Source: Polyangiaceae bacterium
GTDB lineage: Bacteria > Myxococcota_A > Polyangia > Polyangiales > Polyangiaceae
Length of the DNA: 64,000 nucleotides
Assembly: GCA_009780955.1 (NCBI GenBank)
Contig: WQZB01000011.1
Span: 1-64,000 of the forward strand
Direction: 5' to 3'
Shown: positions 1 through 9,864 of the stretch, piece by piece
How positions within the stretch are numbered: position 1 is the first letter of the stretch
How the letters are laid out: every line of letters starts with the position of its first letter
Notes under the pieces: model-generated
What the model was told of the DNA's origin: nothing
Databases searched by the model: none
What the model saw: the letters and a program-made list of their open reading frames with translations, nothing else
Made by a program: the position numbers and the translations under genes

Positions 1-126
1 CCAGCCTGCTGCGCGCCGCGAATGCCTTCGTTGGGCCCTGCGGTGCCTGCGCACGTACCACAACGTACGCTTACGCGGGCTCCTCGGGCCCGCCTTGGCC
101 TCGCGTCGCTCGCGACGGCTGGTGCT
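1..126 (+). repeat. Element C copy 1 (left end cut by window edge); structured dispersed repeat
   Basis: Shares the 49-nt block CTGCGGTGCCTGCGCACGTACCACAACGTACGCTTACGCGGGCTCCTCG and the right arm CTCGCGTCGCTCGCGACGGCTGGT with copies at 27980-28131 (reverse) and 33232-33374. Confidence 0.85.
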
Positions 127-128
127 AT

Positions 129-1340
129 TCATCCAAGTGCCTCGGTGGCGTCGCCCATCTCGCGTTTGAGGTAGTCGCGCAAACGCGCTAGCAAACGCTG
201 CTCGAGCTGGCGTACGCGCTCGCGCGAGATACCGAACCGATCGCCGAGATCTTGCAGCGTGAGTGGATCGTCGGCAACGAGGCGCAGATCAAAAATGGCA
301 AGGTCCTTGTCTTTGCCAGACAGCGTTTTGCGAAACTCGGTGAGCTTGGATTTGACCAGCGCTTGAAGCTCTTCGTCGGCCATGGCGGCCTCGGGGCCGA
401 TGCCAACGCTTGGGATCATGTCAATCTTCGAAATGGCGCGCCCGTCGGCATCGCCCACCGGGGCGTCGAGCGATTTTTCGCTTTGCGCGAGCCGCACGTC
501 CATTTCGGCGACATCGCTTTCGGGTACATTGAGTTGCTTGGCAATTTCGGCGTTCGTCGGGTCGATTCCCATCGCTTGAAGCTCGCTTCGCTTCTTGCGA
601 AGGTTGAAAAATAGCTTCCTTTGTGCCTGCGTCGTACCAAGCTTCACCAGGCGCCAGTTGTTCAAGATGAAACGCAAAATGTAGGCGCGAATCCACCACG
701 CGGCGTAGCTCGATAGCTTTACACCACGGTATGGGTCGTAGCGTTTGACCGCCTGCATCAGGCCAATGTTTCCCTCTTGCACGAGGTCCATGATGTTTTT
801 GTAGGCACGCCGGTACTCGTAGGCGATCTTCACGACGAGTCGCAGATTCGCCGTAACAAGCTTCGCGGCCGTGGTTGGATCTTGCGTTTGGACGAATTTT
901 GTAGCGAGCGTATGCGTTTGCTCGGGTGTGAGTAGCGGGTGGCGCTGAATCTCGCGAAGGTAAGCGGCCATAGGGTCGAGCCGCTCCATCGAGGTGCTCG
1001 AGATCGGCGCCGAAAGCGGAGCCATGCTCGAAGTCACGTCGCTGTCGACCTCGTCGTCGGCCGCTTCTGCTTCTGCGCCGAACGTAGGATTGGCATCGCT
1101 GTCGACGGGTTGATCGTCACCCACGCCAACGTCGACGACATCGTGCTCGTCGTCGTGGCTGCCGACCTCGATGTCTTCAACGTCCCCGACATCTCGTGCG
1201 CCTCGTTCGCCCGCTTGAACAGGCGATGCCGATCCGCGCGACAAAGACTTGTTCGTCCGCGGGAGCGCAATCACCTTAGCGGTGTTCTCGGTTTTTGATG
1301 TCTTCTTGCCCTTCGCGGACACTTTGGGCGAGCGCGGCAC
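129..1340 (-). CDS. RNA polymerase sigma-70 family factor, RpoH/SigB-like, with long acidic N-terminal extension
   Basis: Region 2 motifs (LVTANLRLVVKIAYEYRRAYKNIMDLVQEGNIGLMQAVKRYDPYRGVKLSSYAAWWIRAYI) and region 4 (LTLQDLGDRFGISRERVRQLEQRLLARLRDYLK). Confidence 0.93.
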   Translation of the reverse strand: MPRSPKVSAKGKKTSKTENTAKVIALPRTNKSLSRGSASPVQAGERGARDVGDVEDIEVGSHDDEHDVVDVGVGDDQPVDSDANPTFGAEAEAADDEVDSDVTSSMAPLSAPISSTSMERLDPMAAYLREIQRHPLLTPEQTHTLATKFVQTQDPTTAAKLVTANLRLVVKIAYEYRRAYKNIMDLVQEGNIGLMQAVKRYDPYRGVKLSSYAAWWIRAYILRFILNNWRLVKLGTTQAQRKLFFNLRKKRSELQAMGIDPTNAEIAKQLNVPESDVAEMDVRLAQSEKSLDAPVGDADGRAISKIDMIPSVGIGPEAAMADEELQALVKSKLTEFRKTLSGKDKDLAIFDLRLVADDPLTLQDLGDRFGISRERVRQLEQRLLARLRDYLKREMGDATEALG

Positions 1341-1388
1341 GGTCGTCGGTTTACCATGGTTCTTCGATTGAGTCAGCGTGGCCGCCGG

Positions 1389-2072
1389 TCACGCTAGCCC
1401 ACGCTGGTCGGTGATGAAAAGCCGCTCAAACCAGTCGGCAAATTGCGTTACGACCGCGCCGTTGGGGATCAGATCGCCGCATTTAATTGCCCTTCCATAT
1501 GGGCGTCCTGCTTCTTTCCGCCATGCGAGCCAGGTGTGCAGGCGTGCCTTTGGTGCATAATGCGCAGGGTAGGGGACGTTATAAGTTTTCTTTGCTTGTT
1601 CGATAACCGTCTGAGCGAAAACCCATGAGTCATCCGCGGCCGGCACAAACGGAGTGAGAAAAGCTTCAAGACCGCCATCGACCTGGTTGTTAGGCATGAT
1701 CCATACGCCAACACGCAGACCAAGCGTGGTGTTGCCAATCCATCCCTCCGTGGGTATCGCATCAGGAAAGGGCTGAACCAACTGGGTCAATGTTGTCCGC
1801 ACTTGATTCCAGCGATCTGCAACATGTTTACCTGACTGATCGTCGGCATCGAGCATGAGACCAATGCTTCCGGCTTCCGCCTTTGCTGCAATTCCGAAGT
1901 CTTTAATTGCTTGGGTGTCACCGCCTGCAGATTTTACCTCGAATCCGCCCCAGTTTCGCGGTTCTTGATCCCAAGTGGGGCGCATTTTACGCATGACATG
2001 GATCACCACGTGCTCGTCGTCAGGTCCCTCGACAATCAATTGTCGTTGAGAGCGTGAGGCTGTGGAGGCCAT
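1389..2072 (-). CDS. DUF3226-like TOPRIM-fold protein, putative nuclease/effector partner of the AAA ATPase
   Basis: VEGPDDEH near the N-terminus, IGLMLDADD, and GVWIMPNNQVDGGLEAFL; start codon 2 nt after the stop of the upstream ATPase gene. Confidence 0.8.
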   Translation of the reverse strand: MASTASRSQRQLIVEGPDDEHVVIHVMRKMRPTWDQEPRNWGGFEVKSAGGDTQAIKDFGIAAKAEAGSIGLMLDADDQSGKHVADRWNQVRTTLTQLVQPFPDAIPTEGWIGNTTLGLRVGVWIMPNNQVDGGLEAFLTPFVPAADDSWVFAQTVIEQAKKTYNVPYPAHYAPKARLHTWLAWRKEAGRPYGRAIKCGDLIPNGAVVTQFADWFERLFITDQRGLA

Positions 2073-2074
2073 GA

Positions 2075-3121
2075 TTAACGGATCTCTATCCCAGCTTCAG
2101 CGCTTCGAATGATCTCATCACCAGAATAGAATACTGTCTGTTCTAAGCCGCGCTGGACGCGATGCAAACCAACCTCCGGAACCAAATCCGGCGACTTCAA
2201 GAGAACATTCGCCAACCCCCGGAGGCAGTCATCACTGTGGGTCGTTGCGAATACTTGAACATCCAACTCCTTCGCGGTGTCCACCACCAAACGCCACATC
2301 TTCGTCATGGCGGACACGTGGAGCCCGGTGTCAATCTCGTCGACAAGCAACATCCCATGTTCTGCGCTCACAAGCTGACATGCCAGCACGAGGAGCCGGT
2401 TCATACCATCGCCCAAGCTTCCTAGCGGAATGCGATCCGAAGCTTCTTTGAGCCGAACAAATACTGCCTGCGCTTGGTAGACGCCTGCACCCACCCGCTC
2501 AACATTCGGTTCAACAATTCGTAGAGCGTCAATAACCTTGTCTTCTGCCGGTCGCGCCGCGACTTGCCCCCAGAGACGAGCAGCAGCCGTTCCCGCAACG
2601 GCACCCGTGCCAACGAACCGCACAGGCCGACGTTCCGACGGGAACGGGAGTGACGTGAGCAGGAGAGTTCCGTTCCCAGCGATTGGGTTGTCGAACGGTG
2701 GAGTCCCCCCTGCTGTCCATCGTAGCGATCTGGCCGGCCCTTCGACCACTGGTGGATTTTGCAGCAATGACGCCTGTGTTGGCGGAACGATCTCTGCCCG
2801 AACTTGTTGCAAGTTTCCTACGCCAGTCGTTTCAATCTGAAAATGGGTACCGATGGATGCCTGACGGCCATAAAAAGCGTGTCGAATGTCCGCGGTACCT
2901 CGAACGGAGTCGGAGGCAAATTCGTCGAACACAAGTTCACCCCGTCGTGCAGCTGCGTGCACGAGAGGCGATGGGCTTTGGCTGGCCAGCAGCTCGAGAG
3001 CCTCGAGGAGGCACGTCTTTCCTGCACTGTTCAATCCGACGATCAGGTTGATGCGCCGCATGTTGTCGACCCTGAGCGACGAAAAACAACGGAATCCGGA
3101 GATTTTCAGTGACGAGAGCAT
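2075..3121 (-). CDS. AAA ATPase (AAA_15/AAA_21, SMC/OLD-like)
   Basis: LKISGFRCFSSLRVDNMRRINLIVGLNSAGKTCLLEAL (Walker A GLNSAGKT), LLVDEIDTGLH (Walker B), SLGDGMNRLL signature and ATTHS. Start set to ATG at 3121 instead of the ORF-track start at 3289. Confidence 0.9.
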   Translation of the reverse strand: MLSSLKISGFRCFSSLRVDNMRRINLIVGLNSAGKTCLLEALELLASQSPSPLVHAAARRGELVFDEFASDSVRGTADIRHAFYGRQASIGTHFQIETTGVGNLQQVRAEIVPPTQASLLQNPPVVEGPARSLRWTAGGTPPFDNPIAGNGTLLLTSLPFPSERRPVRFVGTGAVAGTAAARLWGQVAARPAEDKVIDALRIVEPNVERVGAGVYQAQAVFVRLKEASDRIPLGSLGDGMNRLLVLACQLVSAEHGMLLVDEIDTGLHVSAMTKMWRLVVDTAKELDVQVFATTHSDDCLRGLANVLLKSPDLVPEVGLHRVQRGLEQTVFYSGDEIIRSAEAGIEIR

Positions 3122-3301
3122 GTGTTTAAATCTTACCTTTTTGCCGGAAGTTATCATGACCGGCCTCTCACCACCGAATCGACAGAGGTCTGGCCGCGTT
3201 CCGAGTGATTCCCGGTGGCGGGCGAACCGCAGGCTCCGCACGACGTCCGTAGCGCCGCGTAGCGGCGCAGACGGGTCATCTGCTATCAACCGCGCTCAGC
3301 A

Positions 3302-5137
3302 TTGGCTCTTGTCGCTTTGCCTATCGATCCAAGTTCGCTACCAATCACATTGGGTGGGCAGTTTCGCAGGCACCTTCCGCGCTACATCGCGGGTACGGTG
3401 ATGCTCGCCGTTTTCCAGTTTTCCTTGAACCGCATCGACTGGTTGTCGAAGGCCATCATCAACGCCGTTTTCGCGCACCCGCCCGAGCGCGTCACGCGCC
3501 CTGCGGTTTTCATCCTCGGCTTTGCGCTCGTCGCTTTCGTCACACGCGTGGCGAGCCGCTGGTACATTTTCAATGCCGGCCGCGACGCCGAGTACGAACT
3601 TCGCGCACTCTTGCTCTACCGTCTGCATCGTCTCGGTACTGCATTTTACCGAACGATGTCATCGGGTGAGATCATGAGCCGTTCCACGGGCGATCTTCAG
3701 CAGGTCCGCCTTCTGCTCGGCTTCGGCGTTTTGAGTGTCATGAACGTGATCTTCGCGTTTGCGGGCGCGTTTCAGGTCATGGTGACGATAAGCCCGAAGC
3801 TGACGCTCGTGTCGTTCGTCATGCTGCCGCTGATGATCGTGCTCACACGAACCTTCTCACGGCGAATGTTTCTGAAAAACCGCGCCAATCAAGAGGCGCT
3901 CGGCAAGTTGTCCGATGTTCTTCAAACCAATCTTGCAGGCGTGCGCATCGTTCGCAGCTTCGCGCTCGAAGAGCGTGAGCGCCGCCGCTTCGACGTCCAA
4001 AACCAAGCCTATCTCGAGGCAAGTCTAGAGCTCGCGCGGCTGCGCGGCTTGATGATGCCGCTGGTTGGCGCGATCAGCGCGGTTGGCCTGCTCGCTTTCT
4101 TTTGGTACGGCGCGAGCCTTCTTCTTCGCGGGCCCGCTGACGGGGGCCTTACGAAGGGCGATTTTTTCGCGTTCTGGCTTGCCTACAGCCGCATGACCTG
4201 GCCAATGATTGCTCTCGGCTTTTCCATTTCGATCGTGCAGCGCGGTCGTGCAGGATACATTCGTCTCAAGCAAATCTTCGACGCAGTGCCCGAAGTGTCC
4301 GACGGGCCGCTGCCCGCGCCTTCAAGCATCCAAGGCACCATCGAAGTGAAAAACCTTTGTTTTTCGTATGGCTCGTATGGCCGAAAAGGCGAAGAAGGTG
4401 AGCACAAGGCTGTCGATGGTGTGTCGTTCAAAGTTAATTCTGGCCATTCTTTGGCCATCGTTGGCAAAACGGGCTCTGGCAAATCCACGCTCGCAATGCT
4501 TCTTGCGCGCCTTCTGCCAACGCCGAAAGGCACTGTGTTCATCGACGGCACAGACGTTTGCGATCTGCCACTTTCGTCGGTGCGCGAGTCCATTGGCTAC
4601 GCGCAGCAAGATGCCTTTCTTTTTTCCACGACGGTCTCGAGAAACATAGGTTTTTGCCTGCCCGAATGCGAAAGCGATGCATCGACGGCGTGCATTCGCG
4701 ATGCCGCGCGCGAAGCGCACGTGCTCGAGGAAGCGCTCTCGCTGCCCGAGCAGTTCGACACGGTCGTTGGCGAGCGCGGCGTGCAACTGTCTGGCGGGCA
4801 GAAGCAGCGCATCGCGTTGGCGCGCGCTCTGGTGCGTGAGCCGGTCGTCCTTGTGCTCGACGATCCGCTTTCGGCCGTTGATGCGAAGACCGAGGCGGCG
4901 ATTCTCGACGCGATCGATCGTCAGGCCGAGGCGCGCACCGTATTGCTCGTCACCCATCGCGTTGCGGCGTCGGCGAGGTGCGACCACATCGTGGTCATCG
5001 ACGCAGGCAAAGTCGTTGCGCAAGGCACGCACGACGAGCTCATTCGGCAAGAGGGCCTGTATGCGGCGTTCGCCGAGGAGCAGTCGGCCAAGACCTCGCT
5101 CGAAGAAATCGATGCTGCGGCGGAGACGGCCGAGTGA
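3302..5137 (+). CDS. ABC transporter, fused permease/ATP-binding protein (heterodimer partner 1)
   Basis: TM domain followed by VGKTGSGKSTL Walker A, LSGGQKQRIALARAL signature, VLDDPLSAVD. Confidence 0.94.
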   Translation: MALVALPIDPSSLPITLGGQFRRHLPRYIAGTVMLAVFQFSLNRIDWLSKAIINAVFAHPPERVTRPAVFILGFALVAFVTRVASRWYIFNAGRDAEYELRALLLYRLHRLGTAFYRTMSSGEIMSRSTGDLQQVRLLLGFGVLSVMNVIFAFAGAFQVMVTISPKLTLVSFVMLPLMIVLTRTFSRRMFLKNRANQEALGKLSDVLQTNLAGVRIVRSFALEERERRRFDVQNQAYLEASLELARLRGLMMPLVGAISAVGLLAFFWYGASLLLRGPADGGLTKGDFFAFWLAYSRMTWPMIALGFSISIVQRGRAGYIRLKQIFDAVPEVSDGPLPAPSSIQGTIEVKNLCFSYGSYGRKGEEGEHKAVDGVSFKVNSGHSLAIVGKTGSGKSTLAMLLARLLPTPKGTVFIDGTDVCDLPLSSVRESIGYAQQDAFLFSTTVSRNIGFCLPECESDASTACIRDAAREAHVLEEALSLPEQFDTVVGERGVQLSGGQKQRIALARALVREPVVLVLDDPLSAVDAKTEAAILDAIDRQAEARTVLLVTHRVAASARCDHIVVIDAGKVVAQGTHDELIRQEGLYAAFAEEQSAKTSLEEIDAAAETAE

Positions 5138-7092
5138 GCGCTGCTCCCTCCAAAGGTACGCCGCGCGAGAGCAGGCAGACTAGGCCGCGCGCCACTACGC
5201 TTCGCGACTTCCACGAAGAAGACAAGCTCGGCGCAGCGTACGACATGCAGCTTCTGCGCAAGCTATGGCCGTTCATGCGCCCGCATGCGCGCCTGCTCGC
5301 CGTGTCGGTGGGGTTCATTTTCTTCGTTGCAGCGGTGAACCTTTCTCGCCCCCTGGTGATGGGTAGGCTCGTTGCGCAAGCGGAAAGGGGGGAGCCATCG
5401 GGGCTGCTCACGAGTGGCCTTTTGCTCTCGGGCCTTGTCGTTGGCCAGCAAGTTTTGTCCTTCTTGCAGATGTACACGATGCAAATCGTAGGCGCCCGTT
5501 CCATGGGCGACTTGCGTGCACACCTGTTCGACTTCATGCAGCGGCTTTCGCTTCGCTACTACGACCGCACACCCGTTGGCCGCCTTGTTACGCGCGCCAC
5601 CAACGACGTCGACGCAGTGGGCGAGCTCTTTGCTTCGGGTGTGCTCAACGCGATTGGCGATCTCGTCGTGCTCCTCGGCATCGTCGTGATGATGCTCAAG
5701 CTCGACGTCGAGATGTCGCTCTTTGCGTTTGCCGCGCTTCCACTCGTCGGCGTCGTTGTGTGGTTCGTGCGCACGCGCGCGCGCCACGCGTACCGCGACA
5801 TCCGTGTGAAAACGGCGCGCCTCAATGCATTCCTGAACGAGCAGGTGGCTGGCATGAGCGTGGTTCAGGCGTATGCGCAGGAAGGGCCAATGGCCGCCGA
5901 ATTCGACGGCATCAACATCGAGTATCGCGAGGCGAACAAGCGGTCGGTTTTTTACGAAGCCGTGCTCGACGCCGCGATCGAAATGGTTGGTACGCTCTGC
6001 ATTGCGAGCATTCTTTGGTGGTCAGGCATCGATCGTTTGCGGCATCCTTCAACGGTGGCAACGACGGCGATCACGTTCCCACTCGTTGTTACCTTCACGC
6101 AGTACATCAAGCAATTCTTCGAACCGGTGAGCCTGCTCGCACAGCGCTACACAATATTGCAAAGTGCAATGAGCGGCGCGGAGCGCCTCTTCAAGTTTCT
6201 CGAGGAAGGCGAGCTCGAATCAGAGCCAACGAGACCACAGACACCAGCGAACGCCGAAGGCGCCAAGGTGCGCGCCGCTCCTACGCTGGCTACGCCACCG
6301 AGCGGCGGGCGAGGCGGCCAACGCGAACAGAGCGAACCAGCAGTCCGTTTCGACGGCGTTACCTTCTCGTACAAGCCGGGCGTCGCGGTGCTCAAAGACG
6401 TCTCGTTCGCGGTGAACGCTGGCGAGAGAATCGCGCTAGTCGGTGCAACGGGTGCCGGCAAAACAACGGTGACGAGCCTTCTGCTTCGTCTCTACGAACA
6501 CGAATTGGGCACTGTGAGCGTTTTTGGGCGCGATGTGCGCGACTACGACCGGCGTAGTTTGCGCGCCATGTTTTCGGTCGTTCCGCAAGACGTGTTTCTC
6601 TTCGCCGGCACCGTGGCGTCGAACATCGCCATGAGCGATAGCGCGCCGGACATGGCGCGCGTCGAGCTCGCCCTGTCGAGAATCGACGCGCTCGACGTGT
6701 TTCGGCGGCGCCAAGGAGGGCTTCTATCTCCAGTGGACGATCGCGGCGCGAACTTCAGCGCAGGCGAGCGCCAGCTCATCGCCTTTGCGCGTGCATTATA
6801 CAAAGATTCGCCGCTGCTCATCCTCGACGAGGCAACGGCGAACATCGACTCCGACACCGAGGCGCGCCTCCAAGCGGCGCTCGAGGTGGTGATGCAGGGG
6901 CGTACGGCGCTCATCGTCGCGCACCGGCTTTCGACCATCCGCGCGGTGAATCGCATCATCGTTTTTCACCATGGCAAAGTCGTCGAAGTGGGCACGCACG
7001 AAGAGCTCATTGCCAAGGGCGGCGTTTACGAGCGCCTCTACCGTCTGCAGTTTGCCCAAGACAAGCGCGAGCAACCTCTCTCCGAGGTGTAA
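5134..7092 (+). CDS. ABC transporter, fused permease/ATP-binding protein (heterodimer partner 2)
   Basis: VGATGAGKTTVTSLLLRLY, SAGERQLIAFARAL, LLILDEATANIDSDTE. GTG start at 5134 overlaps the upstream TGA (5135-5137); the track ORF extension to 4978 is out-of-frame readthrough of the upstream gene. Confidence 0.93.
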   Translation: MSAAPSKGTPRESRQTRPRATTLRDFHEEDKLGAAYDMQLLRKLWPFMRPHARLLAVSVGFIFFVAAVNLSRPLVMGRLVAQAERGEPSGLLTSGLLLSGLVVGQQVLSFLQMYTMQIVGARSMGDLRAHLFDFMQRLSLRYYDRTPVGRLVTRATNDVDAVGELFASGVLNAIGDLVVLLGIVVMMLKLDVEMSLFAFAALPLVGVVVWFVRTRARHAYRDIRVKTARLNAFLNEQVAGMSVVQAYAQEGPMAAEFDGINIEYREANKRSVFYEAVLDAAIEMVGTLCIASILWWSGIDRLRHPSTVATTAITFPLVVTFTQYIKQFFEPVSLLAQRYTILQSAMSGAERLFKFLEEGELESEPTRPQTPANAEGAKVRAAPTLATPPSGGRGGQREQSEPAVRFDGVTFSYKPGVAVLKDVSFAVNAGERIALVGATGAGKTTVTSLLLRLYEHELGTVSVFGRDVRDYDRRSLRAMFSVVPQDVFLFAGTVASNIAMSDSAPDMARVELALSRIDALDVFRRRQGGLLSPVDDRGANFSAGERQLIAFARALYKDSPLLILDEATANIDSDTEARLQAALEVVMQGRTALIVAHRLSTIRAVNRIIVFHHGKVVEVGTHEELIAKGGVYERLYRLQFAQDKREQPLSEV

Positions 7093-7172
7093 GCGAGCAC
7101 AGTCGACTTTCTTGACATCGTCGCGCGATGGGACGATGCCACCTTGGCGTTAACGCATCGACACCAAGGATC

Positions 7173-8423
7173 ATGGACGACCTTCCTTCTCTGCCCCTTT
7201 CGAATCCGGCGAATCCCAATCGACGTCACTCCGACACGAATGCCGATGGCATTCGGGTTCAAAAGCCGCGTCGCGCGGCTCCCGCGGATGCCATTCGTCC
7301 AACGCGCGCCGAAGTGAACCTCGCCGCGCTCCGCCACAACCTCCGCGTTGCCATGCGCCATGCCGGCTCTGCGCAGGTTTGGCCGGTGCTCAAAGCCGAC
7401 GGCTACGGCCACGGTGCACCGGCCGTTGCGCGCACGCTCGAGCAAGCAGGTGCCCAAGGCTTTTGCGTAGCGCTGCTCGAAGAAGCGGTGGAACTCCGCG
7501 ACGCCGGCGTTACAGCGAAGCTGCTCGTCATGGGTGGCTACTATGGTGGTGCGTACGAAGAAATTGCCGCGCGCCGGCTCGTCCCTGTCATCTACGACAT
7601 CTCGCATCTCGAGGGGCTCGCGCGTGCTGCTCGCACGGCCGATCACATCGTCGATGTGCACGTGAAGGTCGACACCGGCATGGCCCGCCTCGGTGTGCGC
7701 ATGACCGATCTCGAAGGGTTTGCCGAAAAAGTTGCAGGTTACCCGCAAATCCGCGTTCGAGGTTTGATGACCCACCTTGCGTGCGCCGAGGCAGATCCAT
7801 GTGCGGGCTCTGAACTCACGGGCTACACGGCCGAGCAAATTGCCCGGTTCAACGAAGCAGCGACGCGCCTCGCGCGCGCTGGCATTGCGCCGCGCGTACG
7901 TCATGCCGCCAACAGCGCCGCCATTCTTCGCGGCATTGCGCTGTTCGATGCCGTTCGCCCCGGCATCGCGATCTTCGGCATTGCGCCGGCGAATCTATCC
8001 ACCGAGCTCCGTCCGGCCATGCGCATCCGCACCGAAATCGTCGACCTTCGCACGATTGCGGCTGGCGACAGCGTGGGTTACGGCGGGCTGTTTCGGGCAG
8101 CTTGCCCATCGGTCATTGCCACCGTGCCCATGGGTTACGCCGACGGCCTTTCGCGTACCCTGTCGAACCGCGGGCACATGATCGTGCGGGGGCGGCGCGT
8201 GCCCATCGTGGGCGCCGTTTCGATGGACATGTCCATGCTCGATGTGACCAACGTGCCCGGCATCACGCTTCACGACGAGGTCACGGTTTTGGGCTCGCAG
8301 GAAGGTGCTCTTGGCAAAGATACGATTTCCGCCGAGCAAATCGCCGAGCAAGCGGGCGCCATCCCGTGGGAAATCCTCACCTCGATCTCGCGCCGCGTTC
8401 CTCGTTTCTATCGCGAACCGTAG
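7173..8423 (+). CDS. alr: alanine racemase
   Basis: VWPVLKADGYGHGAPAVARTLEQAG (PLP lysine motif), VKVDTGMARLGV, VGYGGLFRA, VSMDMSMLDV. Confidence 0.95.
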   Translation: MDDLPSLPLSNPANPNRRHSDTNADGIRVQKPRRAAPADAIRPTRAEVNLAALRHNLRVAMRHAGSAQVWPVLKADGYGHGAPAVARTLEQAGAQGFCVALLEEAVELRDAGVTAKLLVMGGYYGGAYEEIAARRLVPVIYDISHLEGLARAARTADHIVDVHVKVDTGMARLGVRMTDLEGFAEKVAGYPQIRVRGLMTHLACAEADPCAGSELTGYTAEQIARFNEAATRLARAGIAPRVRHAANSAAILRGIALFDAVRPGIAIFGIAPANLSTELRPAMRIRTEIVDLRTIAAGDSVGYGGLFRAACPSVIATVPMGYADGLSRTLSNRGHMIVRGRRVPIVGAVSMDMSMLDVTNVPGITLHDEVTVLGSQEGALGKDTISAEQIAEQAGAIPWEILTSISRRVPRFYREP

Positions 8424-9864
8424 ACGCGCTTTGCATTTGGGTGCGTAGCAGCTGGTAGCCTACCCGCAGCACGGCGTCGGCCGACGACGATGGATCGGTC
8501 GGCACCTGGCGAGCGAACATCGCAACGTCATCGAGATCGGTGCCAGCATCGACCACGATGGCTTTGGCGTGCTCGCGGGGCACGCCGCGCCCGGGTCCTT
8601 CTGGCGAAAGATGGCCAGGTAGATCGCGCTCGCGCATGACATGAGGCAGTTCGGGCGAATCGTGCGCGCCTGATTCGACGACGACATCGGGGTGGATGCC
8701 GTCGGCTTGGATGGCGCGACCGCTGGGCGTGTAGTAGCGCGCGGTTGTGAGCTTGAGCCCAGAGCCGTTGGGAAGCGGGAAGATGGACTGCACGCTGCCT
8801 TTGCCAAACGTGGCCGCGCCCACGACCCGAGCGCGCCCGTTGTCTTGAAGGGCGCCGACCACAAGCTCGCTCGCACTCGCGCTCCACTCGTTGACGAGCG
8901 CAACGACTGGAACATCCACGAACGCACCGCCAGGGCCCGCCGTGATATTTTCGATAGCTTCGCCGCGGTGGCGCATCGAGTAAATGCCACCGTGCGAGAG
9001 AAATTCGTCGGCAACACTGGTTGCTTCGTCGACGAGCCCGCCGGGATTCGAGCGAAGGTCGAGCAAAACGCCAGCCACGCGGCCGTCTTTGGCTTGCTCG
9101 CGGAGCGCGGCGGCGGCGTGCATCATTTCGTCGTGTGTTTTTTCTTGGAATTGCTTGATCCGCAGGTACACGGCGTTGCCTGCTAGAAGCTTGTAGCTCA
9201 CGCTCGACACGTGAATGATCTCACGCACAAGCTCGAAGGTGAGCGTTTGGCCTGTGCGCTCAGCGCGCTCGGCATGCTCTCTAGCGGCTCCCGCGTCGTT
9301 CGAGTTCAAAGGCACAATACCCGAATCAGGTGCGCCCGCGACAGCCGTGCCGCGCCCGCTTTCGCGGTGAATCGTGACTTTTACTTTGGTGCCAGGTACG
9401 CCTCGCATTTTCTTGACGACGCGGTCGAGCGTTTCCGAGAGCACCTCGACCCCATCGACCGCCACGATTTGATCACCGCTTCGGATGCCGGCCCGAGCCG
9501 CTGGCGATCCTTCGATGGGTGCGATGACCACGAGGCGCTCGCCACGGCCGTCGACCTCGAGACCAACGCCGCCAAATTTTCCCTCGGTGTCGCTTTGGAA
9601 TTGCTTCCACTCGTCGGGCGGCATGTACGATGAGTGCGGATCGAGGTTGTTGACCATGCCTTTGATGGCCCCCTCGACAAGTTTGTTTCGCTCGACCGGA
9701 TCGACGTACGTAGTCTCCACTTGCACCAGAACGCGACCAAGCTGCGAGATCGCCTGATAGGGGTTTTGCGCTTCGGGCGTGGCTTCGGCGCGGTAGCCGC
9801 CGACCGCGAGCCCGCCAGCGAATGCGCCGATCGTGGGCACAACGATGCGAAGCACTCTCGACAT
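8377..9864 (-). CDS. S41 family carboxyl-terminal processing peptidase with PDZ domain
   Basis: FGGVGLEV, PDZ GSPAARAGIRSGDQIVAVDG, LLDLRSNPGGLVDEA, VVALVNEWSASASELV, FGKGSVQ. Start set at MSRVLRIVVP. Confidence 0.94.
   Translation of the reverse strand: MSRVLRIVVPTIGAFAGGLAVGGYRAEATPEAQNPYQAISQLGRVLVQVETTYVDPVERNKLVEGAIKGMVNNLDPHSSYMPPDEWKQFQSDTEGKFGGVGLEVDGRGERLVVIAPIEGSPAARAGIRSGDQIVAVDGVEVLSETLDRVVKKMRGVPGTKVKVTIHRESGRGTAVAGAPDSGIVPLNSNDAGAAREHAERAERTGQTLTFELVREIIHVSSVSYKLLAGNAVYLRIKQFQEKTHDEMMHAAAALREQAKDGRVAGVLLDLRSNPGGLVDEATSVADEFLSHGGIYSMRHRGEAIENITAGPGGAFVDVPVVALVNEWSASASELVVGALQDNGRARVVGAATFGKGSVQSIFPLPNGSGLKLTTARYYTPSGRAIQADGIHPDVVVESGAHDSPELPHVMRERDLPGHLSPEGPGRGVPREHAKAIVVDAGTDLDDVAMFARQVPTDPSSSADAVLRVGYQLLRTQMQSASTVRDRNEERGARSR

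Noticed and set aside
3122-3289. N-terminal extension of the AAA ATPase ORF
   Set aside because: Canonical start LKISGFRCF lies at 3121; the extension has no family similarity.
4978-5133. N-terminal extension of the second ABC transporter ORF
   Set aside because: Overlaps the 3' end of the first ABC gene in another frame; GTG at 5134 with TGA overlap is the likelier start.
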